From the IMG/VR virus record IMGVR_UViG_3300050011_000275, positions 1 to 28,468 of that record: a stretch of 28,468 nt of DNA, one strand, 5' to 3'. This document shows, piece after piece, positions 21,768-27,368 of the stretch. The position numbers and the translations under genes are program-made. The notes beneath the pieces are model-generated. The model worked only from the letters and a program-made list of their open reading frames with translations, did no database searches and was not told the origin of the DNA. Source of the stretch: a virus. How positions within the stretch are numbered: position 1 is the first letter of the stretch; every line of letters begins with the position of its first letter.

Positions 21768-21790
21768 AACGATCCGTTTTGGCGTAGAAA
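21762..21790 (+). promoter_or_regulatory. Predicted sigma70-type promoter of the transposase gene
   Basis: TTGACA (21762-21767) and TAGAAA (21785-21790) are separated by exactly 17 bases and sit 30 bases before the transposase ATG. The -35 box is formed by the inner end of the terminal repeat. The first bases are therefore shared between transposase binding and transcription. Confidence 0.55.
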
Positions 21791-21819
21791 GTAGTCCTAC
21801 CGCAAGTCAGGACCGTGTC

Positions 21820-22608
21820 ATGCCCGTTAACCTCACCGATCCGATCTTCCACAGTGAAGACGCCGCCCGCGAGCACTTCGAGACGATCCGCTGGCCGTTC
21901 GGCCCAGTCTGTCCGCATTGCGGCACGATCGACCAAGCCACCCGACTCGAAGGCAAAGCACACCGTCCGGGTGTCTGGACCTGCCGCGCCTGCGACCAGC
22001 AGTTCACCGTGATGGTCGGCAGCGTCATGGAGTCCAGCCATCTGCCACTGACGAAGTGGGCGCTGGCGTTTTTCCTGATGGCGGGCAGCAAGAAAGGCGT
22101 CTCTGCGCACCAACTGCATCGGTCGTTGAAGATCACCTACAAAACGGCGTGGTTTTTAGCGCACCGCGTCCGCGAGGCGATGACCGACCCCAAGCCGGCC
22201 CCGCTCGGCGGCGAGGGCAAGGTAATCGAGGCCGACGAAGCGTACCACGGCAAGCGCGAGACGCCCGCCCAGCGCAGCCGCAACGCCCGCACGACATTCA
22301 CGAAGGGCGGTAAGTCCGGCGGCGCGCAGAAGCGTCCGATCGTCGCCTTGGTTGAGCGCGGCGGCGAGGTTCGCGCCTTCCACATGCCGACCGTCAACGC
22401 CAACAACATCCGCGAGAAGCTGGTCACGCACGCCAGTCGCAAGAGCCGCCTGCATACCGACGAAAGCAACCTCTACACCACGATGGGCGAGGAATTCGCC
22501 AAGCACGAGACGGTCAACCATGGCAAAAAGGAATATGCCCGTGGCGACGTGACAACTAATTCCGTTGAAGGCTTCTTCGGCATCGTTCTTTGGGAATTAT
22601 ATACTTGA
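21820..22608 (+). CDS. IS1595-family transposase, C-terminally truncated
   Basis: 262 codons from ATG 21820. The N-terminal zinc ribbon VCPHCGTIDQ with WTCRACDQQFTVMVGSVMESS (Cys pairs about 18 residues apart), then LPLTKWALAFFLMAGSKKGVSAHQLHR, define the IS1595 (ISXO2-like) group. The DDE-type core shows IEADEAYHGK, LHTDESNLYTTMG and NSVEGFFGI, so the three catalytic positions are still present. The frame should continue with about 60-70 residues (usually FKRGM and an H/Y-rich helix). Instead it runs after about residue 256 into the left repeat of cassette D and stops at TGA 22606-22608 with WELYT. The protein is probably inactive, or at best a DNA-binding fragment that could interfere with an intact transposase. 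Confidence 0.8.
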   Translation: MPVNLTDPIFHSEDAAREHFETIRWPFGPVCPHCGTIDQATRLEGKAHRPGVWTCRACDQQFTVMVGSVMESSHLPLTKWALAFFLMAGSKKGVSAHQLHRSLKITYKTAWFLAHRVREAMTDPKPAPLGGEGKVIEADEAYHGKRETPAQRSRNARTTFTKGGKSGGAQKRPIVALVERGGEVRAFHMPTVNANNIREKLVTHASRKSRLHTDESNLYTTMGEEFAKHETVNHGKKEYARGDVTTNSVEGFFGIVLWELYT

Positions 22609-22641
22609 ATAGGGAATTATATACTTGACTACCACGGCGCA

Positions 22642-22857
22642 TCAGGCCCCGTCTTTCGGCCAGCCCATGACCTTGTGCTTGAGAAAATCCCCGATCCGCG
22701 CAGCGACGGCGCAGTGCTCCTTATTCACACCATAAGTGGTACAGTGCTCGCCATGTGGCGCCGGCTCGTTGCCGACTTTGCGCGCAATTATGACGACCTG
22801 ATCGTAACCGTAATCTTTTGCGATGCGCTCGGCGGCACTGATCGGGATGCGCTTCAC
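22642..22857 (-). CDS. Small conserved phage protein (cassette C, second gene)
   Basis: 71 residues, start at 22857 overlapping the stop of the preceding cassette gene (ATGA). MKRIPISAAERIAKDYGYDQVVIIARKVG, then HGEHCTTYGVNKEHCAVAARIGDFLKHKVMGW resembles a small hypothetical protein I associate with proteobacterial phages. Cys/His positions (GEHC, KEHC) could bind a metal. It has no membrane segment. Function unknown; its presence on a mobile cassette argues that it is useful to a phage independently of its neighbours. Confidence 0.7.
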   Translation of the reverse strand: MKRIPISAAERIAKDYGYDQVVIIARKVGNEPAPHGEHCTTYGVNKEHCAVAARIGDFLKHKVMGWPKDGA

Positions 22858-23051
22858 TTCGTTTCTCCTGCCGCCGAGCGCCGTTCAATAAGCGCCTTGA
22901 TCTCCGGAGCTTCGTCCGCGGTCATCATGAAATCGCGATCTGGATAGCCGGGAACGCGAACAATGACAGTCACCTTCACGCCCGGTTTGAAGTAGCTGCT
23001 GATGGCATCCATGTGATCGGCAACAAGTTCCTGCACATCGCGCAGTGTCAT
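22854..23051 (-). CDS. Small acidic protein, unknown (cassette C, first gene)
   Basis: 65 residues from ATG at 23051, with GGAGGTG nine bases upstream, right at the edge of the terminal repeat. MTLRDVQELVADHMDAISSYFKPGVKVTVIVRVPGYPDRDFMMTADEAPEIKAL suggests an alpha-beta-beta-alpha mini-fold. No family recognised. Overlaps the start of the next gene by four bases, so the pair form a two-gene operon moved as a unit. Confidence 0.65.
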   Translation of the reverse strand: MTLRDVQELVADHMDAISSYFKPGVKVTVIVRVPGYPDRDFMMTADEAPEIKALIERRSAAGETK

Positions 23052-23099
23052 CGGTCATCACCTCCGGTAGTCAAGTATATAATTCCCCTTGAATACCTG

Positions 23100-24026
23100 T
23101 CACGGCGCCCGGTCGCCTTCCCAGCCGATCGGCATCCGAAAGCCGCTTGCGTTGCGGTGCCCACCACCGCCGTAGCCCTTGGCGATCGCGCTCACGTCCA
23201 GCCCGTCATCGGTTGACCGTAGGCTGAATACGCGGCCCTCGGGTGTGTCCCAGTAGCAGACGGCGAACCGTTCGCCCTTCGCCATCAGGCCCCCGGCATC
23301 GCTGGTCATTGTGTAGGGAATGTTCGCGCAGGGGACCGCATAGCCACCGATGATCATGGTGCGCTGCGTCACCTTCACCAGTTCGGCCACATCCTTGTGG
23401 TGCTTCCGTTCGATCGCTCCACCCATGTCGGCCGCCTGCTGAACGCCCATGTGGTCATGCAGCAGCGCATTGAGGAAATCCCAATTACGGAACTCATATT
23501 CGTAGCTGAATACCAGCGCGTTTACCTCGCGGGAGAGTGGCAGCTTGAACCGCCACAGGTCCCTGTCGCCCACATAATCGACGAGGTTCGGGCGTGCCTG
23601 CCCAGGAAAGAAGAAGTCCCACGCGAGTTGCGCGCCGCTTCGGTCCATATCGAACACCGAACGCACCGGCCACTCGACGGCCTGTTCCCATTTCGCGCGC
23701 CAGAGGCTGGGGTCGTATGCGCCCTCCTGAATGTGCCCCTCTGGCACTGGCAAACCAGACAGGTCATCCGCTGCGGTTTTGTGATGATCAAGGATCAGGA
23801 TCGTGTTCGCCTGCCGCGTGTCGCCAGATTGCAGCATGGACTCCAGCACTGGCCGCTTGTAGCTGAAATCGACGAAGATCACGTCGCGGCCAGCCGTGTC
23901 TGGCGGCGCGCTCTGATACACGCCAGGGAAAAAATCGACCTCGCCGTCGAGAGCCTTGTGCACGACCCATGCGGCTGTGAAGCCATCGGCGCAGTTGCCG
24001 TGGTAGATGCAAAGAGTTTTGCTCAT
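23100..24026 (-). CDS. DHH/DHHA1-family phosphoesterase (cassette D)
   Basis: 308 residues, start ATG at 24026 with AAGGGAG upstream. HGNCADG at 9-15 supplies the first metal-binding His/Asp, FVDFSY at 51-56 the next Asp, and DHH at 80-82 the family motif. VDYVGDRDLW continues the core, and near the C-terminus GGGGHRNASGF (about 286-296) is the DHHA1 substrate-binding loop. These Mn-dependent enzymes cleave phosphodiester bonds in nanoRNA, pAp, or cyclic and linear dinucleotides (NrnA, GdpP and RecJ relatives). With no PAS or membrane domain it resembles stand-alone forms. Candidate roles are recycling of short oligonucleotides or removal of nucleotide second messengers used in host defence; the latter is hypothesis. 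All main catalytic residues appear intact. Confidence 0.8.
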   Translation of the reverse strand: MSKTLCIYHGNCADGFTAAWVVHKALDGEVDFFPGVYQSAPPDTAGRDVIFVDFSYKRPVLESMLQSGDTRQANTILILDHHKTAADDLSGLPVPEGHIQEGAYDPSLWRAKWEQAVEWPVRSVFDMDRSGAQLAWDFFFPGQARPNLVDYVGDRDLWRFKLPLSREVNALVFSYEYEFRNWDFLNALLHDHMGVQQAADMGGAIERKHHKDVAELVKVTQRTMIIGGYAVPCANIPYTMTSDAGGLMAKGERFAVCYWDTPEGRVFSLRSTDDGLDVSAIAKGYGGGGHRNASGFRMPIGWEGDRAP

Positions 24027-24051
24027 CGGTCGCTCCCTTCAGGTGAGGTAT

Positions 24052-24390
24052 TCAAGTATATAATTCCCTGTTCTTTCCCTTGCTTGCCGGCGCCGCGGCC
24101 ACGCGCTCGGCGGCCGCGCCGGCCGGCAGCGGCATGGCTTTCGTTGTTTCGACCGGCACTTCCTGGAACCGGCCGCGCACGGCGCGAATCACGGAAAGCT
24201 TCGTGCCGGGGTCGAAGATGGCGACCTGGCACAGCGGCGGGAGCACTGACGCGACATGCGCCGCAAGCCGCTCCGCCGCCTCGGTCGAAAGGCGTCGGGG
24301 CGATCGGACAATGAGCAGGTCGCCGCGCTTGAGCCGCAGCCTGCTGATCTCGATCTTTTTGGGAAATTCAACACCGCCGTTTTTGCTCAT
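24052..24390 (-). CDS. Unknown protein downstream of integrase, 3' end replaced by cassette D repeat
   Basis: 112 codons from ATG at 24390, which overlaps the integrase stop (ATGA). MSKNGGVEFPKKIEISRLRLKRGDLLIVRSPRRLSTEAAERLAAHV, then QVAIFDPGTKLSVIRAVRGRFQEVPVETTKAM is a small alpha/beta protein, with GDLLIV and a helix that recur in phage proteins of unknown function. The last residues RELYT and the stop codon come from the terminal repeat of cassette D, so the native C-terminus has been lost or replaced. The Ala-rich end before it may already be a disordered tail, so the core could remain functional. Confidence 0.6.
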   Translation of the reverse strand: MSKNGGVEFPKKIEISRLRLKRGDLLIVRSPRRLSTEAAERLAAHVASVLPPLCQVAIFDPGTKLSVIRAVRGRFQEVPVETTKAMPLPAGAAAERVAAAPASKGKNRELYT

Positions 24391-25592
24391 GCTCTGTTCC
24401 TTTCCTTCGCCGCCGGCGACGCGGGCGCTGCGATCAGCCGCTCGGCCGCCGCGCCGATCACGGCTTCCTTCCGGCCGGTGACCAGGTGCGCATACCGTGC
24501 CGTGCTGGCGATGTCCTTGTGGCCCAGGCCCTCCTGCACCACCTTCAGGTCGCCGCTCTCGGCCAGCCACCAACTCGCGACGGTGTGCCGCAGATCGTGG
24601 AACCGAAGTCGTCCCGCAGGCAGCGCATCGAGGCCGGCGCCGCGCACCGCGGTGGCGAAGGCGCGCTTGATCGAGCGCACCGGCTGGCCGGCGAACCGCC
24701 TGTTGAGGCAGTGCGGACACGCGCACGGCACCGCCGGATTGCCGAACCGGAACACCGGGCCGCGCCGCTTCGCGGGGTCCGGCTCGATCGAGGCCAGCAG
24801 CTCCAGCGCCGGCGGCGGCAGCGTGACGGCGAGCCGGCGATCGCCTTTCTGCCGCAGCACGGCCCTGGCCAGATCGAGGCTGATCTGCTCCCACAGCAGC
24901 CCGAGCACGTTGCCCCGCCGCATCCCGGTCATCAGGTCCAGCATCAGGATGGGGCGCAGATGGCCACAGGCGGCTGCCAGCAGGGCGCGGGCCTCGTCGT
25001 GCGACAGGAACGTCTCCCGGCCGTCCGGCTCGGCCAGGGCGTGCCTGGCGCGCTGCCATGGCCCGACTTCCATCCCCCACAGATCCCGCGCCCGCCGGCA
25101 CACGCAGTGCAGCGTGGTGACGTAGCGGTTGACCGTCGCCGGCGACAGTTCCGCGGGCCGACCGCGCGTCGGCTTGCGGGTGCGCATGCGCTGCACCGCG
25201 TCGTTGACCAACTGGTCGTCGAGCTGCGAGAGTAGCACCGAGCCGCCGATCGCGGCGCGCAGCACGGCCATGTCGTAGAGCTGCCCGCGCCGGCCGTACG
25301 CGGTCTTGCAAGCGACCTCGGCATAGTAGCGCTCGAACGCGTCGTAGAGCGTGAGCTGCCGCCGCGGCGCCTCGCCGAGCTTGACCTGGCGCCAGACCTC
25401 GGACCAGCGCTGGTGCGCCAGCTCGGCCGCGGCTAGCCGGTCCTCGGTCCCACTACTCTCTCGAACGCGGTGACGTTCGATCCGGAAGCCGATCTGCCAG
25501 TGGGGCGAGCCGCGCCGACGCGTGAGATATTCTTCGCCGGGAACCTGCCGGCCTTTGCTCTGGCGTGCGGGGGTTGGTTGTCCTGTTGGCAT
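24387..25592 (-). CDS. int: Tyrosine recombinase, phage integrase
   Basis: 401 residues from ATG at 25592; eight more residues are open upstream but lack support. The N-terminal segment GEEYLTRRRGSPHWQIGFRI is the arm-binding-like beta domain. TLYDAFERYYAE onward is the core-binding helical domain (about 80-190). The catalytic set is complete: Arg in TGMRRGN (225), HDLRH (His 332, Arg 335), LGHKD (His 358) and the nucleophile Tyr in TARYAHL (367). It cuts and rejoins DNA at phage and host attachment sites. An extra CACPHC element (about 290-295) lies between the beta-hairpin region and the HxxR box, unusual for this family. The 5' end overlaps the HTH gene by 160 bases, in another frame. The nearby tRNA-Pro half is the likely attachment site. 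Confidence 0.9.
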   Translation of the reverse strand: MPTGQPTPARQSKGRQVPGEEYLTRRRGSPHWQIGFRIERHRVRESSGTEDRLAAAELAHQRWSEVWRQVKLGEAPRRQLTLYDAFERYYAEVACKTAYGRRGQLYDMAVLRAAIGGSVLLSQLDDQLVNDAVQRMRTRKPTRGRPAELSPATVNRYVTTLHCVCRRARDLWGMEVGPWQRARHALAEPDGRETFLSHDEARALLAAACGHLRPILMLDLMTGMRRGNVLGLLWEQISLDLARAVLRQKGDRRLAVTLPPPALELLASIEPDPAKRRGPVFRFGNPAVPCACPHCLNRRFAGQPVRSIKRAFATAVRGAGLDALPAGRLRFHDLRHTVASWWLAESGDLKVVQEGLGHKDIASTARYAHLVTGRKEAVIGAAAERLIAAPASPAAKERNRA

Positions 25593-25756
25593 TGAACGAC
25601 GCTCCGCTCCAGCCATTCACGCAGCAACGCCCGGGTGTAGCGCCGGCTGTTCCCCGCCAGGATGAAGGGCACGTTCATCCGACGGAAGGTCTTCGCGCTC
25701 ACCTTGAGCATCCGCGCTGCCTCGGCGGCGGTCAACAGGGCGAGATCGTCAGTCAC
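25433..25756 (-). CDS. Excisionase-like HTH protein
   Basis: 107 residues from GTG at 25756, overlapping the upstream stop. LLTAAEAARMLKVSAKTFRRMNVPFILAGNSRRYTRALLREWLERS is a winged-helix HTH of the excisionase/MerR-like type (HTH_17), occupying residues about 5-52. The remainder is basic and probably disordered, and its reading frame overlaps the first 160 bases of the integrase gene. A protein of this type just upstream of int usually bends attachment-site DNA and sets the direction of recombination. The long overlap suggests that only the first 60-70 residues are conserved. Confidence 0.7.
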   Translation of the reverse strand: MTDDLALLTAAEAARMLKVSAKTFRRMNVPFILAGNSRRYTRALLREWLERSVVQCQQDNQPPHARAKAGRFPAKNISRVGAARPTGRSASGSNVTAFERVVGPRTG

Positions 25757-26160
25757 GGCGCAATCACGCTTAAGGCCACGGCGATCGGCCTGACCCAGAT
25801 CGGCAGCGCCGACAGGCGAAACCCCTGGCCCGACCATGCCATCAGCAGCGTCCGCGCCATCGTCTCGCCGATCGCTTGCGCGGCGTCGGGCGGCACGGCG
25901 TTGCCGATCCGCTCGCGCCACGCGCCGTCGCTCAGACCGTCGAGCTCGAGCTGCTCCTCGGGCTCGACCAGCGACTGCAGTGCCGCCAGCTCCAGCGTGG
26001 TGAACGGCCGGTGCCAGGTGTTGTCGTCGCTGATGATGCGCGCGACGAGGCGATCGGTCTTCGCCGGCGGCCGCGGGTCGGATACCGAGAATGGGCCGCA
26101 ATGGCACTGCCGGGCAACGATCTCGGGTGCGGCGTCGGCGATCTCGCGCTTAACAACCAT
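25753..26160 (-). CDS. Orphan C-terminal part of a C5-cytosine DNA methyltransferase
   Basis: 135 residues from ATG at 26160. WHRPFTTLELAALQSLVEP is motif IX and AWRERIGNAVPPDAAQAIGETMARTLL is motif X of C5-cytosine methyltransferases. The preceding ~60 residues include CHCGPFSVSDPRPPAK and ARIISDDNTW, like the end of a target-recognition domain. Motif I (FAGxGG) and the catalytic PCQ motif are absent in this frame and in the upstream gene, so it cannot methylate DNA alone. It is an intact, translationally coupled ORF (overlaps at both ends), so it is either a decayed remnant or a repurposed domain, for example a DNA-binding or partner-activating piece. Confidence 0.7.
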   Translation of the reverse strand: MVVKREIADAAPEIVARQCHCGPFSVSDPRPPAKTDRLVARIISDDNTWHRPFTTLELAALQSLVEPEEQLELDGLSDGAWRERIGNAVPPDAAQAIGETMARTLLMAWSGQGFRLSALPIWVRPIAVALSVIAP

Positions 26161-27004
26161 AATCCCGCTCCACGACGCGCTGTCGCTGCCGCAGCGCCTG
26201 CGCCAGCCATGCCGCGACGTTCGGCGCCAGGCTCGCCGGCGCCGGCTCCATGGGCCAGCGAAGCGTCGGGCCGGTGCCGTGGCACGCCGCGCACATCGGG
26301 CGCCCGAACTCAACGAAACCGAAGCCCCAGTGCGAGCACAGGCCGTAGCAGTTCACGAGGCCGTCGTGGGCGCCGCAAATGCAGCATCCCTCGTCGATGC
26401 GATCGAAAACGACGGGGTAGCGCGCCATTTCGTGGATCGCGCGATCCTGCGCCCAACGGCTAGCTTGCTGCCGGCCGGATGGAACACGGACCTCGCTGAT
26501 CAGAGGCTCAGCGATGTTGAGCAGCCGGCACGCTTCGTCGGCCGGCAGTCTCTCCGCCGGCATGTTCGGCCCCCATCCTTCGGCCTGGTCGTAAACTACG
26601 GGGCGCCGCGTGCCGTCGGCGAGGATACAGATCTCGGCAACGCCGTCCCATTCAGTTTTCGCCACCTGCCAGACGGCGTCCCTGACCTCGCAGCCGCGAT
26701 CGCTGGTCGGATGATGCCAGCGGACTTCGCCGATCCGGCTCTCGATGAACCGCAGCGTCACGGTGCCGCGTGTGCAGCGACGACAGCGGCCGCGCTCGAT
26801 GCCGTCCCAATCGCGATAGATGCCGGTGCCCGAGCAATGATGGCACTTTACCAAGGCCTGCACCGACCGCACCTCTTCGGCGAACGCGCAGGCAACGAAA
26901 GTCTTGTAGGCGTAGATTGCCTTTTTGCCGAAACCAAAGGCGCGCGCGTGGACATTGAGCCGCGACAGCGCGTCGATAAGGCCGCCTGGAGCGGTGTCGA
27001 TCAT
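26150..27004 (-). CDS. Cys-rich, zinc-binding-like phage protein
   Basis: 284 residues from ATG at 27004; this start overlaps the stop of the upstream small gene, while the frame open to 27127 has no good start. KCHHCSGTG at 53-61 and RCRRCTRGT at 73-81 form a CX2C-X16-CX2C zinc ribbon of DnaJ-like CXXCXGXG type. Toward the C-terminus GCCICGAHDG, CYGLCSHWG and CAACHGTG form a second Cys/His cluster. The middle region (VWQVAKTEWDGVAEICILADGTRR) looks like an alpha/beta insertion. Such proteins are found in phage early operons, probably contacting nucleic acid or a protein partner. No precise family recognised. The end overlaps the Dcm-like gene by 11 bases. Confidence 0.65.
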   Translation of the reverse strand: MIDTAPGGLIDALSRLNVHARAFGFGKKAIYAYKTFVACAFAEEVRSVQALVKCHHCSGTGIYRDWDGIERGRCRRCTRGTVTLRFIESRIGEVRWHHPTSDRGCEVRDAVWQVAKTEWDGVAEICILADGTRRPVVYDQAEGWGPNMPAERLPADEACRLLNIAEPLISEVRVPSGRQQASRWAQDRAIHEMARYPVVFDRIDEGCCICGAHDGLVNCYGLCSHWGFGFVEFGRPMCAACHGTGPTLRWPMEPAPASLAPNVAAWLAQALRQRQRVVERDYGC

Positions 27005-27183
27005 CGGCGGACAACCTGCATGCTGCGAAGGCCGTCGAAATCCACGTAGAATTCGACGACGATGTATGCGTCGCGAGATCGTCGCTCCTGCTCGTGACGC
27101 TGTTCCGGTGTCATTGCGCGCCAGCATTCCCGTGCTTTGGCGAGAAGATCGACGATCGCATCCTCGATTTCGTCGTCGGTCAT
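27001..27183 (-). CDS. Small acidic protein, unknown
   Basis: 60 residues from ATG at 27183, overlapping both neighbours by four bases (ATGA at each junction), which supports translation. MTDDEIEDAIVDLLAKARECWRAMTPEQRHEQERRSRDAYIVVEFYVDFDGLRSMQVVRR has a helical acidic start and a beta-rich end. Nothing else can be inferred except membership of the early operon. Confidence 0.6.
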   Translation of the reverse strand: MTDDEIEDAIVDLLAKARECWRAMTPEQRHEQERRSRDAYIVVEFYVDFDGLRSMQVVRR

Positions 27184-27368
27184 CGGCGCTGCGCCTGAGC
27201 GTCCGGGTTGTGCGCCCTCGCGAGCTGGATGAAGTAGTCGGAGAGCGCGACGTAGACGGCGGCCATCGAGCGGTGCGGTATGATGTTGCCGTCGTCGATC
27301 TGGAGCAGGAACACGTCGCCGTCCGGCTCGATCCTGATCACGATGCGCTTGGTTTTCCGCTTTGGCAT
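27180..27368 (-). CDS. Small protein, unknown
   Basis: 62 residues from ATG at 27368, which shares its base with the stop of the upstream Gp37/Gp68-like gene. A basic start (MPKRKTKRIVIRIEPDGDVF) leads to beta strands and an acidic helix (MAAVYVALSDYFIQLARAHN). Size, basic N-terminus and coupling fit a small DNA- or RNA-associated early phage protein, without a recognised family. Confidence 0.6.
   Translation of the reverse strand: MPKRKTKRIVIRIEPDGDVFLLQIDDGNIIPHRSMAAVYVALSDYFIQLARAHNPDAQAQRR

Larger units (their letters stand above)
21748..22591 (+). mobile_element. Truncated IS1595-family insertion sequence
   Basis: A left terminal repeat, promoter and transposase gene are present, but the element stops at about 22586-22591, where cassette D begins. 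The right terminal repeat and the last part of the transposase are missing. It broke a gene of the integrase operon, whose 3' remnant lies to its left. Because its left repeat resembles the cassette repeats, a full-length relative elsewhere in the host or phage population is the most plausible source of the transposase that moves the cassettes. Confidence 0.75.
22612..23087 (-). mobile_element. Cassette C: IS1595-like non-autonomous cassette with two small genes, nested in cassette D
   Basis: 476 bp with perfect 22-bp inverted repeats (22612-22633 and 23066-23087; GGGAATTATATACTTGAC, then TACC). Flanked by an exact 8-bp repeat CTTGAATA (22604-22611 and 23088-23095). The target was the inner part of the left repeat of cassette D, so C arrived after D. 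The two passenger genes fill the space completely: nine bases upstream of the first ATG are a GGAGGTG ribosome site directly abutting the repeat, and the second stop is about eight bases from the other repeat. No promoter is visible. Confidence 0.85.
22592..24068 (-). mobile_element. Cassette D: IS1595-like non-autonomous cassette carrying a DHH phosphoesterase
   Basis: The right terminal repeat is 24047-24068. The left one is split by cassette C: 22592-22611 continues at 23096-23097. Rejoined, both 22-bp ends match perfectly (GGGAATTATATACTTGAA, then TACC), and they share a base (A at position 18) not found in cassettes A or C. The flanks are CGTTCTTT (22584-22591) and TGTTCTTT (24069-24076), an 8-bp duplication with one mismatch. 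Without cassette C and its duplication the element is about 993 bp and holds one gene, whose stop is only two bases from the left repeat. Confidence 0.8.

Noticed and set aside
23397-24314. 305-codon + strand open frame through cassette D
   Set aside because: Opposite to a DHH phosphoesterase with all catalytic motifs and a good ribosome site.
25565-27049. 494-codon + strand open frame
   Set aside because: Covers several coupled - strand genes with recognisable domains; antisense shadow.
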